A DNA stretch of 17,240 bases. Source: Fibrobacteres bacterium CG2_30_45_31 (GTDB lineage: Bacteria > Fibrobacterota > Fibrobacteria > Fibrobacterales > Fibrobacteraceae). The stretch's first letter is position 1, and each line of letters opens with the position of its first letter. The stretch lies in NCBI GenBank assembly GCA_001873075.1, contig MNYL01000151.1:1-17240 (forward strand), written 5' to 3'. A model generated the notes under the pieces. The model was given only the letters and a program-made list of their open reading frames with translations, was not told where the DNA came from and did not search any database. A program made the position numbers and the translations under genes. Shown piece by piece: positions 1 through 7,938 of this stretch.

Positions 1-1
1 T

Positions 2-400
2 TTGGGAGGAGCCCCCGCCCGGGATTTGATGGGCATTCAAGCGGGGCGTTACGAAGGCGAATGGGAATTTATCTCCTGTGAAGGACACCCGGAAGTTTTT
101 GGCGATTCCACAAGCCTTTTTGTGAAAGAAGGAAGTAATGCCTATTGGAGCGTGATTCAGGTGCGTAACCCATTAGATGCCGTGACTCAAATGGTGCTTT
201 ACCGTGCGGCCGATTCGAGCTTAACAGAACTTGAGTGGGCCACAGAAGCCGAGAACTTCTTCAGCGTGCCCGCAAACATTTTGCAAGATTCCTCGGAATA
301 TGAAATTCGAGTGTCTTATCGATTCTCGGAAGGAGAGATATGGAAACTAAAAGGAACCGATCTCAACAAACCTGAAGTAAGTTACCGTCTAGAAGAATAA
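2..400 (+). CDS. Expansin-like protein, C-terminal part (5' end outside window)
   Basis: The frame is open from the left edge to TAA at 398-400, giving 132 visible residues; the true start lies upstream and the first TTG is only where the window begins. Residues 42-56 (KEGSNAYWSVIQVRN) closely resemble the start of the second domain (CBM63-type, cellulose-binding) of bacterial expansins such as B. subtilis YoaJ/EXLX1, recalled as KEGSSRWWAAIQVRN. Tyr48 and Trp49 fall where EXLX1 has its two binding tryptophans, and Phe86/Phe87 fall near its third aromatic. Residues 7-26 (RDL...W..ISC) would be the end of the first, RlpA-like double-psi barrel domain. Expansins loosen cellulose-hemicellulose contacts without hydrolysis and are normally secreted; the signal peptide is not in view. 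The family match rests on memory of motifs; another beta-sandwich carbohydrate-binding domain is the alternative. Confidence 0.62.
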   Translation: MGGAPARDLMGIQAGRYEGEWEFISCEGHPEVFGDSTSLFVKEGSNAYWSVIQVRNPLDAVTQMVLYRAADSSLTELEWATEAENFFSVPANILQDSSEYEIRVSYRFSEGEIWKLKGTDLNKPEVSYRLEE

Positions 401-419
401 TCGACACACAACAAAAAGA

Positions 420-445
420 AGCGCCCCCTAAAAGGAGCGCTTTTT
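420..445. terminator. Bidirectional Rho-independent terminator
   Basis: The arms AGCGCCCC (420-427) and GGAGCGCT (434-441) pair with one C-A mismatch around a six-base loop. A T-run follows on the plus strand (441-445). The A-rich stretch before the stem (about 413-420) serves as the T-run on the minus strand. It lies between the convergent expansin-like gene and hppA, so it can end both transcripts. Confidence 0.8.
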
Positions 446-470
446 CATTTGAATGATGGTGAATTTTATT

Positions 471-2924
471 TTAACCAATGCCCAAGAAAGAAGAGAACGA
501 AGTGCCAAATCGCACAATAACACCCGCAAATACCACGCTCACCATGGACATCAGTTTGATAAGAATATTCAGTGAAGGTCCTGCGGTATCCTTGAAGGGA
601 TCGCCTACAGTATCACCCACGACGCCCGCTTTGTGCGCTTCAGAACCTTTGCCACCATAGTTCCCTTTTTCAATGAATTTTTTCGCATTGTCCCAAGCAC
701 CGCCCGAGTTATTAAGCATACAGGCAAGCGAAAAGCCGGAAACAAGACTTCCCGCAAGAAGCCCAAATACACCCGCCACACCCATGAAGAGACCCACAAC
801 AACGGGAACAATCACCGCCAAAAGCGCAGGAACAATCATTTCTCGTTGAGCCCCAGCAGTCGAAATAGCAACACACCGCGCATATTCAGGGCGACCGGTT
901 CCATCCATGATCCCAACAATCTCCCGGAACTGGCGACGCACTTCTTCCACCATCGCACCCGCAGCTCGGCCCACCGCCTTGATTGTCATAGCACAAAAGA
1001 CAAAAGACATCATGGCGCCCAAAAAGAGCCCACCTAAAAGCATCGGGTTCATGAGCGTTAAGTTGTAAGCACTCGTGAAATCTGAAATCTGCGCATTACG
1101 TAGTACGAGACCTAGCAAAGCTCCATTTTCCCCTACCACGCGAGTCCCTTCATCCAAAATCTTGGATCCCGGAATACTAGCCGCCAAAGAGGATAACTTA
1201 TCGGAATTATTCACAAAGGCGATATTCCCCACTTTAAAAAAGCCATCACCTGCAGCAGCGAGATGTCCCAACCAAAGTTTAATTTCTTCGATATAAGAAG
1301 CGAGAAGAGCCATGCCGGTAAGAGCGGCAGAACCGATGGCAAAGCCCTTGCCTGTGGCCGCAGTAGTGTTGCCGAGCATATCCAATTCATCAGTACGCTT
1401 GCGAACTTCTTCCCCTAATTTTGCCATTTCTGCATTGCCCCCGGCATTATCTGCAATCGGGCCAAAAGCATCTGTCGCAAGCGTGATTCCCAAAGTCGAA
1501 AGCATACCTACCGCAGCAAAACCGATCCCATAAAGTCCCATGGAAATATTATGAAAACCGCCTGCAAATCCAAACGCGCAAAGGATGCCTAGAACAATAG
1601 TCAATACGGGTAAACCAGTCGAGAACATACCCACAGAAATACCATCAATGATCGTCGTCGCAGGGCCGAGTTTTGTCTGAGCAGCGATTCCTTGACAAGG
1701 TTTGTAGGCATCCGAAGTATAGTACTCGGTAAACTGGCCAATTAACACGCCAGCAACGAGACCAGATACGACGGAACCAAAAATGCCAAGCGATATAAAA
1801 TCAAAATGGACAAGCACCAGCAAGGCTATCAGAATCAAGACAGAAGAACCGAGAGTCCCCGTTAACAAAGAACGAAGTAGCTGTTTCATGTCTGCATCTT
1901 CACGAGTACGTACCATAAAAATGCCAACAATAGAGAACAAGATGCCTAGAGCCGCAACGACCATTGGTGCTATCACAAATTTCATTCCCAACGCAGGCAA
2001 CGCAGCACCCAGTGCCGCGGTAGAAAGAATGGATCCACAATAAGACTCGTAAAGGTCAGCACCCATACCAGCGACATCGCCCACATTATCACCCACGTTA
2101 TCCGCAATCGTCGCCGGGTTGCGTGGATCATCTTCTGGGATGCCCGCTTCTACTTTACCCACTAAGTCCGCGCCCACATCTGCGGCTTTGGTATAAATAC
2201 CTCCGCCCACACGAGCAAACAAAGCCTGGAGAGAAGCTCCCATACCAAAAGTCAACATGGTCGTGGTAATCTCCACCAACTTCGCATGCGCCCAAATAGG
2301 GTTAGAAATAACATCGGAAGTCCACACCCCTAAACCCGTCTTTTCAGCAATGGAAAGACCAAAGCCAAAAACATTGTGATCGTAAATGTAATTAAGCAGG
2401 AAAAACCATCCTGCGATATCCAAAAGGCCAAAACCCACAACCACAAGGCCCATCACGGCACCGCTGCGGAAGGCAGTCACTAAGGCCTGATTAAGACTAT
2501 GACGCGCTCCATTCGTTGTGCGTACACTCGCATACGTCGCCGTTTTCATTCCGAGGAAACCGCACAAACCGGAGAAAAAACCACCCGTAAGAAAAGCCAC
2601 AGGGACAAAAGGATTCTGAATACCTAAAAAAGCAAGAATCACAAAAACAACAAAGAGAGCCGCAAAAACAATAGAGACAGTCCTATACTGCCTTGACAGA
2701 TATGCCATTGCACCTTCGCGCACATACTGAGCGATCTCTCGCATAAGCGGAGTGCCTTCTTCTTTTTTGATCATCGTTCGATAAAAGACAAGAGCCATTA
2801 CCAAAGCGATCAAAGCCGCAACAGGCACAAAGTACCAGTAGGATGGTATACCAAAAGACTCCCCATTAGATGCCAGGAGAGGAAAAGGCATCAAGAGAGT
2901 TGTCAGTAAAAAAAGCTTCCGCAT
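471..2924 (-). CDS. hppA: Membrane-bound ion-pumping pyrophosphatase
   Basis: Integral membrane enzyme that couples pyrophosphate hydrolysis to Na+ or H+ export. I start at ATG 2924 (817 aa), not the upstream TTG at 2936, because GAGG lies six bases before this ATG. Family motifs in order: TKAADVGADLVGKVE (about 245-259), DNVGDNVGDVAG (about 275-286), DAFGPIADNAGG (about 485-496), GNTTAATGK (about 518-526), NNSGGAWDNAKK (about 738-749) and GDTVGDPFKDTAGPS (about 770-784); their acidic and lysine residues bind Mg-PPi. Ala rather than Lys in GNTTAA is the hallmark of the K+-dependent subfamily. The N-terminus looks like a signal peptide (MRKLFLLTTLLMPFPLLA), followed by the first helix. A roughly 50-residue stretch at about 556-610 seems extra and explains a length above the usual 670-730. 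Na+ versus H+ specificity is not settled. Confidence 0.96.
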   Translation of the reverse strand: MRKLFLLTTLLMPFPLLASNGESFGIPSYWYFVPVAALIALVMALVFYRTMIKKEEGTPLMREIAQYVREGAMAYLSRQYRTVSIVFAALFVVFVILAFLGIQNPFVPVAFLTGGFFSGLCGFLGMKTATYASVRTTNGARHSLNQALVTAFRSGAVMGLVVVGFGLLDIAGWFFLLNYIYDHNVFGFGLSIAEKTGLGVWTSDVISNPIWAHAKLVEITTTMLTFGMGASLQALFARVGGGIYTKAADVGADLVGKVEAGIPEDDPRNPATIADNVGDNVGDVAGMGADLYESYCGSILSTAALGAALPALGMKFVIAPMVVAALGILFSIVGIFMVRTREDADMKQLLRSLLTGTLGSSVLILIALLVLVHFDFISLGIFGSVVSGLVAGVLIGQFTEYYTSDAYKPCQGIAAQTKLGPATTIIDGISVGMFSTGLPVLTIVLGILCAFGFAGGFHNISMGLYGIGFAAVGMLSTLGITLATDAFGPIADNAGGNAEMAKLGEEVRKRTDELDMLGNTTAATGKGFAIGSAALTGMALLASYIEEIKLWLGHLAAAGDGFFKVGNIAFVNNSDKLSSLAASIPGSKILDEGTRVVGENGALLGLVLRNAQISDFTSAYNLTLMNPMLLGGLFLGAMMSFVFCAMTIKAVGRAAGAMVEEVRRQFREIVGIMDGTGRPEYARCVAISTAGAQREMIVPALLAVIVPVVVGLFMGVAGVFGLLAGSLVSGFSLACMLNNSGGAWDNAKKFIEKGNYGGKGSEAHKAGVVGDTVGDPFKDTAGPSLNILIKLMSMVSVVFAGVIVRFGTSFSSFLGIG

Positions 2925-2983
2925 AAAAAACCTCAAGTAAGGATTAAGATGGATGAATCACTCGAGGTGAAATCTACCAAAAA

Positions 2984-3012
2984 AAAATAAAATAAAGTCA
3001 AAATTATTTCAA
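2984..3012 (-). promoter_or_regulatory. Putative sigma-70 promoter of hppA
   Basis: On the minus strand, TTGAAA (3007-3012, 5/6 to -35) and TATTTT (2984-2989, 4/6 to -10) are separated by exactly 17 bases. This lies about 60 bases upstream of the hppA ATG, in very AT-rich DNA where chance matches are common. Confidence 0.35.
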
Positions 3013-3149
3013 AATAAAAGTCTTCATCACTTGCGAACACTAGAAAAGTTATTCTGTGCCTTGTAGTACAAACTTATTGTCTATTTTGTATGAAATTTTC
3101 ATTGCATAATACATTTTTGAATCATTACATTCGGACTAATAGTAGCAAT

Positions 3150-3175
3150 ACGAATTGGAATACGCGACAATTCGT
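3150..3175. repeat. 8-bp inverted repeat, function unknown
   Basis: ACGAATTG and CAATTCGT are exact reverse complements separated by ten bases. The repeat lies about 225 bases upstream of hppA and about 130 bases beyond the stop codon of the SprT-like gene. No T-tract follows, so it is a weak candidate for a protein-binding site or RNA hairpin. Confidence 0.3.
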
Positions 3176-3306
3176 GATTACCAATAACAAATATTTTTTT
3201 CTAATTCTTACGCTAATACAAACATTATTTAATCTTCCAATATTTTTGAATTCGTCCTACAATTAAACGTAATCCTCAGTTGTTTTTTTGCTTAATATTT
3301 CACACA

Positions 3307-4149
3307 TTATATTTTTTTCTGAGAAAGCCCTTTTTTGATTCTTCGAAGTGAATGAATATTTTTGGGCAATACCTCACGGTGCCAGCACATCCATTCTTCA
3401 TAGTATATATAACGTTTTTCACATTGCCTGAAATTACGTCCATGAACGCTACGGCGTCCCCCGACAATCTTCGGTGGAATCGCAATATGGAGACATTCAT
3501 GATAAACGACACCCGCCACCGCATAGAGAGGACAATTATCAGAGTCGTATCCCTGACTGATGCTGATTAAATGAACAGGTTCCTTTGTATAAGGATCTTT
3601 GCGCACGGTATGGAAACTCATGCCTCCCAAACGATTACTCCAAGTGATACGACAAGAAAGTTCCCCTTTGAAATAGGTTTCATTCACCGCCGCGAGCACT
3701 TGTTCCAAATCATGAATTTTTCCCTTGGAACGAATGGGAGGGAAATGCCCACGAGATTCCAAAATTTTTTCCCCGCGATCAGACAAAACCTGATCCGTAG
3801 CAGCCCAAATACGTTCCAATAATTCTTTTGTGGAGGCTTTCGTCTTAGCGGTCTTGCGTTTTTGCGAAAGCTCCGCCCATTGAGAAATCAGTTCCCGAAC
3901 TAAAGCAAAATCATCGTTTCGCATATAAGCAGGAAGCGTTACTAGTGGATGTCCGAAAAGACCATTATACTGGCAGCGAATACTTTTTTTAAGACGCGGA
4001 TTATAACGAAAGGAAACTAGACTTTCAGGAGAGAATTCAGGAGAAATATTTTTTTCTGGGTTCTTATTTTGAAACCACCCAGAAACCGAGTTTTTGAGGG
4101 AATTCAAGCTACCAAAAAGGTCTATCTGGAGGTCTGTAACATTCACCAT
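3307..4149 (-). CDS. SprT-like putative zinc metalloprotease
   Basis: 280 aa. The C-terminal half carries HECLH (217-221) followed by His236 in HGRNF, the HExxH plus distal His zinc site of SprT/Spartan-like proteins. Upstream of it are LEQVLAAVNETYF (148-160) and a strand region ending LISISQGY, which match the usual SprT order of helix, beta strands and metal helix. Glu218 would be the catalytic base. The N-terminal 140 residues are basic, lack a signal peptide and are not recognised. The substrate is unknown; eukaryotic Spartan cuts DNA-protein crosslinks, but bacterial members are little characterised. The ATG at 4149 has no clear SD; no better start is visible. It lies downstream of the YkgJ-family gene on the same strand, across a gap of about 230 bases. 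Confidence 0.75.
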   Translation of the reverse strand: MVNVTDLQIDLFGSLNSLKNSVSGWFQNKNPEKNISPEFSPESLVSFRYNPRLKKSIRCQYNGLFGHPLVTLPAYMRNDDFALVRELISQWAELSQKRKTAKTKASTKELLERIWAATDQVLSDRGEKILESRGHFPPIRSKGKIHDLEQVLAAVNETYFKGELSCRITWSNRLGGMSFHTVRKDPYTKEPVHLISISQGYDSDNCPLYAVAGVVYHECLHIAIPPKIVGGRRSVHGRNFRQCEKRYIYYEEWMCWHREVLPKNIHSLRRIKKGLSQKKI

Positions 4150-4217
4150 TTAAAGCTAGCAAATACACTAGGGATCCATCGAAGAATTGCTTTGATGCTA
4201 TGAAATTTATACAGGAA

Positions 4218-4240
4218 CACTTGCGCTTTAGCGCTTAGTG
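4218..4240. repeat. Imperfect hairpin between the YkgJ-family and SprT-like genes
   Basis: CACT and AGTG enclose GCGC-TTTA-GCGC, with a small unpaired T bulge between the two stem segments. It lies in the roughly 230-base gap after the YkgJ-family stop codon. On the minus strand it is followed by a mixed sequence, not a T-run, so it is at best a weak terminator or an RNA processing structure. The rest of the gap holds nothing I can identify. Confidence 0.3.
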
Positions 4241-4382
4241 AGAAAAATCCTCTTAGGGTACAAGGCCAAGCCAGAAGAGGAAAAAGAATTGACGAATACG
4301 ATCTAGAACCCCTACGCGACTGACCTTTTGGCCTGATGTTCTCCAAAAAATACGACTTCTGGGGCAACAAGAAAATGGATTC

Positions 4383-5132
4383 TTAGAGATGCCCCTGTGT
4401 AAAAGCAGATTCCATGACATTCATAGCGAGAAGTCCATCGTACAGACTCTCTGGGAGTGCAAGAAATTCATAATGAGTGGAAATATCAGCGATCAGCTCT
4501 TCAATGTCATCCGGTAAATAGACAATGAAACTCCGATTGCGTTCTGTTTGCAAATATTCAGAGACACAAAACTCAGGACTCGTTTCGCTAAAATACATGC
4601 GACAAGTGACAGGCCGATGCTCATACACCCCACAACTTCCACTTGACAAAATAAAAGGACAGGGGTGTCCTTCATTGAAATAGGCATGCAGCGCATTTTC
4701 TTCTGGGTCTTCCCCACCTTCCACTTCGGCCTTTTCTCGAATAGCATAAAATCGATGGGTACGAGACAGACATTTTTCTAAAGAATCCAACAGCGAATCA
4801 GAGGTGCGAAGAAACGCATATAAAAATATCAGTTCAAATGGTTCTACAGACATGGGGAAATGTTTACAACAATTTCCGCAACCAGGACCACACCGAACAC
4901 CGTGGGGATGTTGTGGCATCACCGCCGTAAGATATCCCATAAAATGTTTCTGATACCCTTCACAAAAACTGAAAATTGAAGGCATTTCAGAAGCCAAATT
5001 TTCATTATCAATCGCTTTTTCTCGATTTCTAGCCAAAGCCAAAGCATCTAGACGATCCCGTTCAGCAATCAAAAAACTGCGCATTAAGGTAGTAGCGCGA
5101 ACAAAAGCCTTTGTTGGGAAATAATCTGACAT
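4383..5132 (-). CDS. YkgJ/UPF0153-family cysteine-cluster protein
   Basis: 249 aa from ATG 5132. The cluster C81-x3-C85-x2-C88-C89 is followed by C158-P-F, C167-x-V-Y-E-x-R-P-x-x-C177-R and C189. This is the conserved pattern of the YkgJ/UPF0153 family (PF03692), annotated as zinc- or iron-binding and of unknown biochemical role. No signal peptide or membrane segment is seen, so it is probably cytoplasmic. A longer frame runs to 5342 but would overlap the divergent lipoprotein gene, so I reject it. ATG 5159 (nine residues longer) is the alternative; it sits just after a TATAAA, which would make that transcript nearly leaderless. Neither start has a strong SD. Confidence 0.85.
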   Translation of the reverse strand: MSDYFPTKAFVRATTLMRSFLIAERDRLDALALARNREKAIDNENLASEMPSIFSFCEGYQKHFMGYLTAVMPQHPHGVRCGPGCGNCCKHFPMSVEPFELIFLYAFLRTSDSLLDSLEKCLSRTHRFYAIREKAEVEGGEDPEENALHAYFNEGHPCPFILSSGSCGVYEHRPVTCRMYFSETSPEFCVSEYLQTERNRSFIVYLPDDIEELIADISTHYEFLALPESLYDGLLAMNVMESAFTQGHL

Positions 5133-5223
5133 GGGTTCCACAGGCCCAAATATACCCATTATTTTCAGTTTATAGACTTTTTCCCCCACAATGAAGTATT
5201 TTTTGAAAGACGGAGGGCATACT

Positions 5224-6642
5224 ATGAATAAGGTAGTATCCAAATGTGTTAAAAAGAAATTGGGCGTTGTTGTTTTATTTTTTGCATCTATTGGTTGTAT
5301 TATGAGTTGCAATTTATTCAACCCCACCAACAGCAGCAACATCGATTCTGATGATGCCGATGGTCTTCTCTATGAAGGGCAAATGCTTTTCCGTAATGGA
5401 GAATACACCAAAGCCGCAGAATATTTTAATAAAGCGATCAAGGCGGACTCCACCAAGTCCCAAGCCTGGTTCGGTCTTGCCAAAGCAAATATGTATTCAT
5501 CTGATGTTACCGCCTTTGATATGTATAATGATCTTCAAGTGGAGGACAATGAAATTCCTTTTATGGGGATGTCCACATTTGACATTGAACGTTATCATGC
5601 AGGCATAAGCATTACCATGGCACCACTCCGTGAACTTGTACGTAGAGATACTCTTACTGAACTTTACCAAGAATACAGAGCAAGAAATGGGGATGTCACC
5701 GGGAGTACTCAACTGCAACAATTCGAAGACACCTATGGCCCAGATTTTAAAGGTTTTCCACTTTCTGATCGCAAAATTATTTTTGCTAATTTTTCTGTGA
5801 GTTACGCGTTTCTTGATTTTGCAGATTTGTTACTCGAATTCCAATACAGCAACCGAAATTTTCACCTAGACATCCAAATTGATCCAGAAACACAGCAAGT
5901 AGCAATCAACATGGATTCCCTTTATTCCGCGGCGTTAAACAACCCAGACAATGTTGATATTTTAAATGCAAGCATTGATTCTCTTGACAACAATATTGAC
6001 AACCTTATCAATGTAGTGATTCCTACTGTCACTACCTTATTGGAGGGAAGTTCACTCACTGATTCTCTCACTGGAGACTCCTCGGATATTGGCAATATGA
6101 TTGATGATATTGTGACTGAAAATGTCAATTCCGTGGGCCAAACCATCAGTTTCTATAAAGTGGGAGACGGAATAGATAATGATGGAGATGGCTGTGTGGA
6201 TGAAGAAGTCCTAGACAGCAAAGATAATGATGGAGACGGTTTTGTTGATGAAGACTTACGCCTTGTGCTCCTCACTCGCGAAAATAGTACTTATGGTGAA
6301 GAGGGCTATACTGAAATCATAACTATCCATGATGAAGGCCTCACCTCTGATCATTTGGATCATGATGGAGATGGCGTTGTGGAGAACATCGAAGAAAGAA
6401 CGTTCATTTATACGAATACTACGGAAAGAAATTCTGTGGACGATTATCGTTTGGTATTCGCCAGCACGTTCACTGAAAATTTTGCCTCAGATACCGCGAA
6501 AACCAATAGGAGAGTCGCTATTATGGCAGATTTGGATTCCAATAATATAGTGTATCCCTTAAGCTTCCGACAAACGAATATTGGTGGTTGTTGGAATAAT
6601 TACGATGCCAATCGTTTTGCTAATTGGTTTAGAAATCGTTAA
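5224..6642 (+). CDS. TPR-containing lipoprotein with calcium-binding-like DxDGDG loops
   Basis: 472 aa from ATG 5224, chosen over the upstream ATG at 5191 because GGAGGG precedes it at good spacing. Residues 1-28 are a basic then hydrophobic signal sequence ending in the lipobox IMS-C29, so the mature protein should be lipid-anchored. Residues 46-82 form a TPR-type helix pair (LYEGQMLFRNGEYTKAAEYF and following). A long middle region is helical and Asp/Asn-rich. Two loops of the form DNDGDGxVDE (about 318-328 and 334-344) and a third, DHDGDGVVEN (about 379-388), resemble thrombospondin-type-3 or EF-hand-like Ca2+ sites. It shares a transcript with the next gene (14-bp gap), so the two products probably act together at the outer membrane. 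I do not recognise a named family for the whole protein. Confidence 0.85.
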   Translation: MNKVVSKCVKKKLGVVVLFFASIGCIMSCNLFNPTNSSNIDSDDADGLLYEGQMLFRNGEYTKAAEYFNKAIKADSTKSQAWFGLAKANMYSSDVTAFDMYNDLQVEDNEIPFMGMSTFDIERYHAGISITMAPLRELVRRDTLTELYQEYRARNGDVTGSTQLQQFEDTYGPDFKGFPLSDRKIIFANFSVSYAFLDFADLLLEFQYSNRNFHLDIQIDPETQQVAINMDSLYSAALNNPDNVDILNASIDSLDNNIDNLINVVIPTVTTLLEGSSLTDSLTGDSSDIGNMIDDIVTENVNSVGQTISFYKVGDGIDNDGDGCVDEEVLDSKDNDGDGFVDEDLRLVLLTRENSTYGEEGYTEIITIHDEGLTSDHLDHDGDGVVENIEERTFIYTNTTERNSVDDYRLVFASTFTENFASDTAKTNRRVAIMADLDSNNIVYPLSFRQTNIGGCWNNYDANRFANWFRNR

Positions 6643-6656
6643 AGGAGAATGCCACC

Positions 6657-7931
6657 ATGTTTTCTCTCCCAAAAATACTTGGCATTATTGTCCTTATCAC
6701 AGTTACGGTCTTTGCGACTAATGGCCCTCATCACAAATCCGTTCGCGCTTATTCCATGGGCAACGCTCACGTGGCTGTGGTGGATGATAAAGAAGCCATC
6801 TACTATAATTATGCGGGATTGAATCAACTAGGTAAATTGGGAGACTTCAAAAACTTCCCCCAACAAGGCTATTATCCGAATAATTATATGGATATGCGTC
6901 TCAATGTGGGTAGTGCCGCACCCCTCAATGAATTTAGAGATGCCTATGAACTGGCATCGGATCTTCAAGGGCTCTATCAAGATGCGCGAGATGATGCAAA
7001 AGCGGCGAATCAAGCGAACCCCCTTGTGGATGCCACCACCGAAAAAGCCTACATCGATTCTCTCGCAAAGCACCCAGAACTTATTGATCGCATTAACTCC
7101 TATGACCACCAACTATTCAGCATGATTGCGAAACTGGATGCCGAACTTGCAATCCATAACTTTGGGGGGGCCATCTGGGTAGATGGAGAATTAGCACCTT
7201 ATGTAGACGGCGGTATTATCATTCCTTTTGTAGGCATTGATACATTCTACATTGATGCCGTGATTCAAGCGGGCGGTGCTTATGGCATCACGGATGATTT
7301 CGCTATTGGTCTCGGAGTTAAAGCCGTCAAAAGACAAAGCATAGAGATCTTTAAAGTGGATGTTTCAAACTTTAGTTCTATTGTTGATACATTGAATGAT
7401 CGCGCAGAAGTCGCACAAGAAGAAATATTCGAATTCGATGAAGTAGCCTATGGCATGGACTTTGGCGTGCTGTACCAAGTCACTCGAGAAGCGCGTTTGG
7501 GTGCCGCTTTAAACAATGTATTTTTTTCAAAATTAGACGAAAAAAAAATTACTCCAGATTTAACCGTTGGTATGAACTATAGCCCGCATTACTTTAACCG
7601 CAATACCGCCTACTCCCGTAAATTGAATATCGCCGCAGACTTTGCTGATGCACTTAATGATGACCAGAATTACAAGTTCTTTAGTCACATAAACTTTGGT
7701 ATGGAACTGGAACAAGTATTACTGGCGTTCCCTGGTTACAACGATAATCTACGGCTGTTAAAATTGCGCCTTGCGGGTGGATTCAAAGGCGGCTACCCCA
7801 CCGCAGGCGTAGGAGTTGAAGCATTACGATTGATTCAAGTCGATCTAGTCACCTGGGGTGAAGAACGCGGTTACTACACGGGGCAAGACGAAAATCGTAT
7901 TTATATGGCCCAAGTGAGTCTTGGCTTCTAA
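6657..7931 (+). CDS. Outer-membrane beta-barrel protein (FadL/PorV/TraF-like)
   Basis: 424 aa, start ATG 6657 preceded by AAAGGAGA. Residues 1-20 are a signal peptide with a likely cut after VFA. Residues 30-55 (RAYSMGNAHVAVVDDKEAIY...AGL) match the N-terminal signature common in FadL/OmpP1, PorV and TraF-type barrels, usually written MGgA.vAvadDa.A.yyNPAGL. The rest alternates beta strands with glycine-rich turns, and the protein ends in ...QVSLGF; a C-terminal Phe is the usual BAM recognition residue. A helical stretch at about 75-140 is an insertion between strands. The substrate or partner is unknown; the preceding lipoprotein is the obvious candidate partner. It has a run of seven Gs at 7164-7170 and nine As at 7540-7548. 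Confidence 0.82.
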   Translation: MFSLPKILGIIVLITVTVFATNGPHHKSVRAYSMGNAHVAVVDDKEAIYYNYAGLNQLGKLGDFKNFPQQGYYPNNYMDMRLNVGSAAPLNEFRDAYELASDLQGLYQDARDDAKAANQANPLVDATTEKAYIDSLAKHPELIDRINSYDHQLFSMIAKLDAELAIHNFGGAIWVDGELAPYVDGGIIIPFVGIDTFYIDAVIQAGGAYGITDDFAIGLGVKAVKRQSIEIFKVDVSNFSSIVDTLNDRAEVAQEEIFEFDEVAYGMDFGVLYQVTREARLGAALNNVFFSKLDEKKITPDLTVGMNYSPHYFNRNTAYSRKLNIAADFADALNDDQNYKFFSHINFGMELEQVLLAFPGYNDNLRLLKLRLAGGFKGGYPTAGVGVEALRLIQVDLVTWGEERGYYTGQDENRIYMAQVSLGF

Positions 7932-7938
7932 AAAATAC

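Larger units (their letters stand above)
2925..3306. other. AT-rich non-coding gap between hppA and the SprT-like gene
   Basis: About 380 bases with no credible reading frame. It holds the candidate hppA promoter and one perfect 8-bp inverted repeat, ACGAATTG (3150-3157) with CAATTCGT (3168-3175), loop 10. The repeat has no T-run on either strand, so it is not a standard terminator; it could be an operator or chance. I see no riboswitch or tRNA fold and no clear terminator for the SprT-like gene. Confidence 0.6.

Noticed and set aside
633..1037. 134-residue plus-strand frame inside hppA, and similar long frames opposite recG, ruvB and aconitase (e.g. 16175-16636 minus)
   Set aside because: Antisense frames of strongly conserved genes, with no ribosome sites and biased composition.
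4143..4370. 75-residue minus-strand open frame upstream of the SprT-like gene
   Set aside because: Overlaps the SprT-like start, has no ribosome site or signal, and its composition does not look like a protein; most likely non-coding gap.
5133..5342. Long N-terminal extension of the YkgJ-family gene
   Set aside because: It would overlap the divergent lipoprotein start and its ribosome site, and the added residues lack family character.
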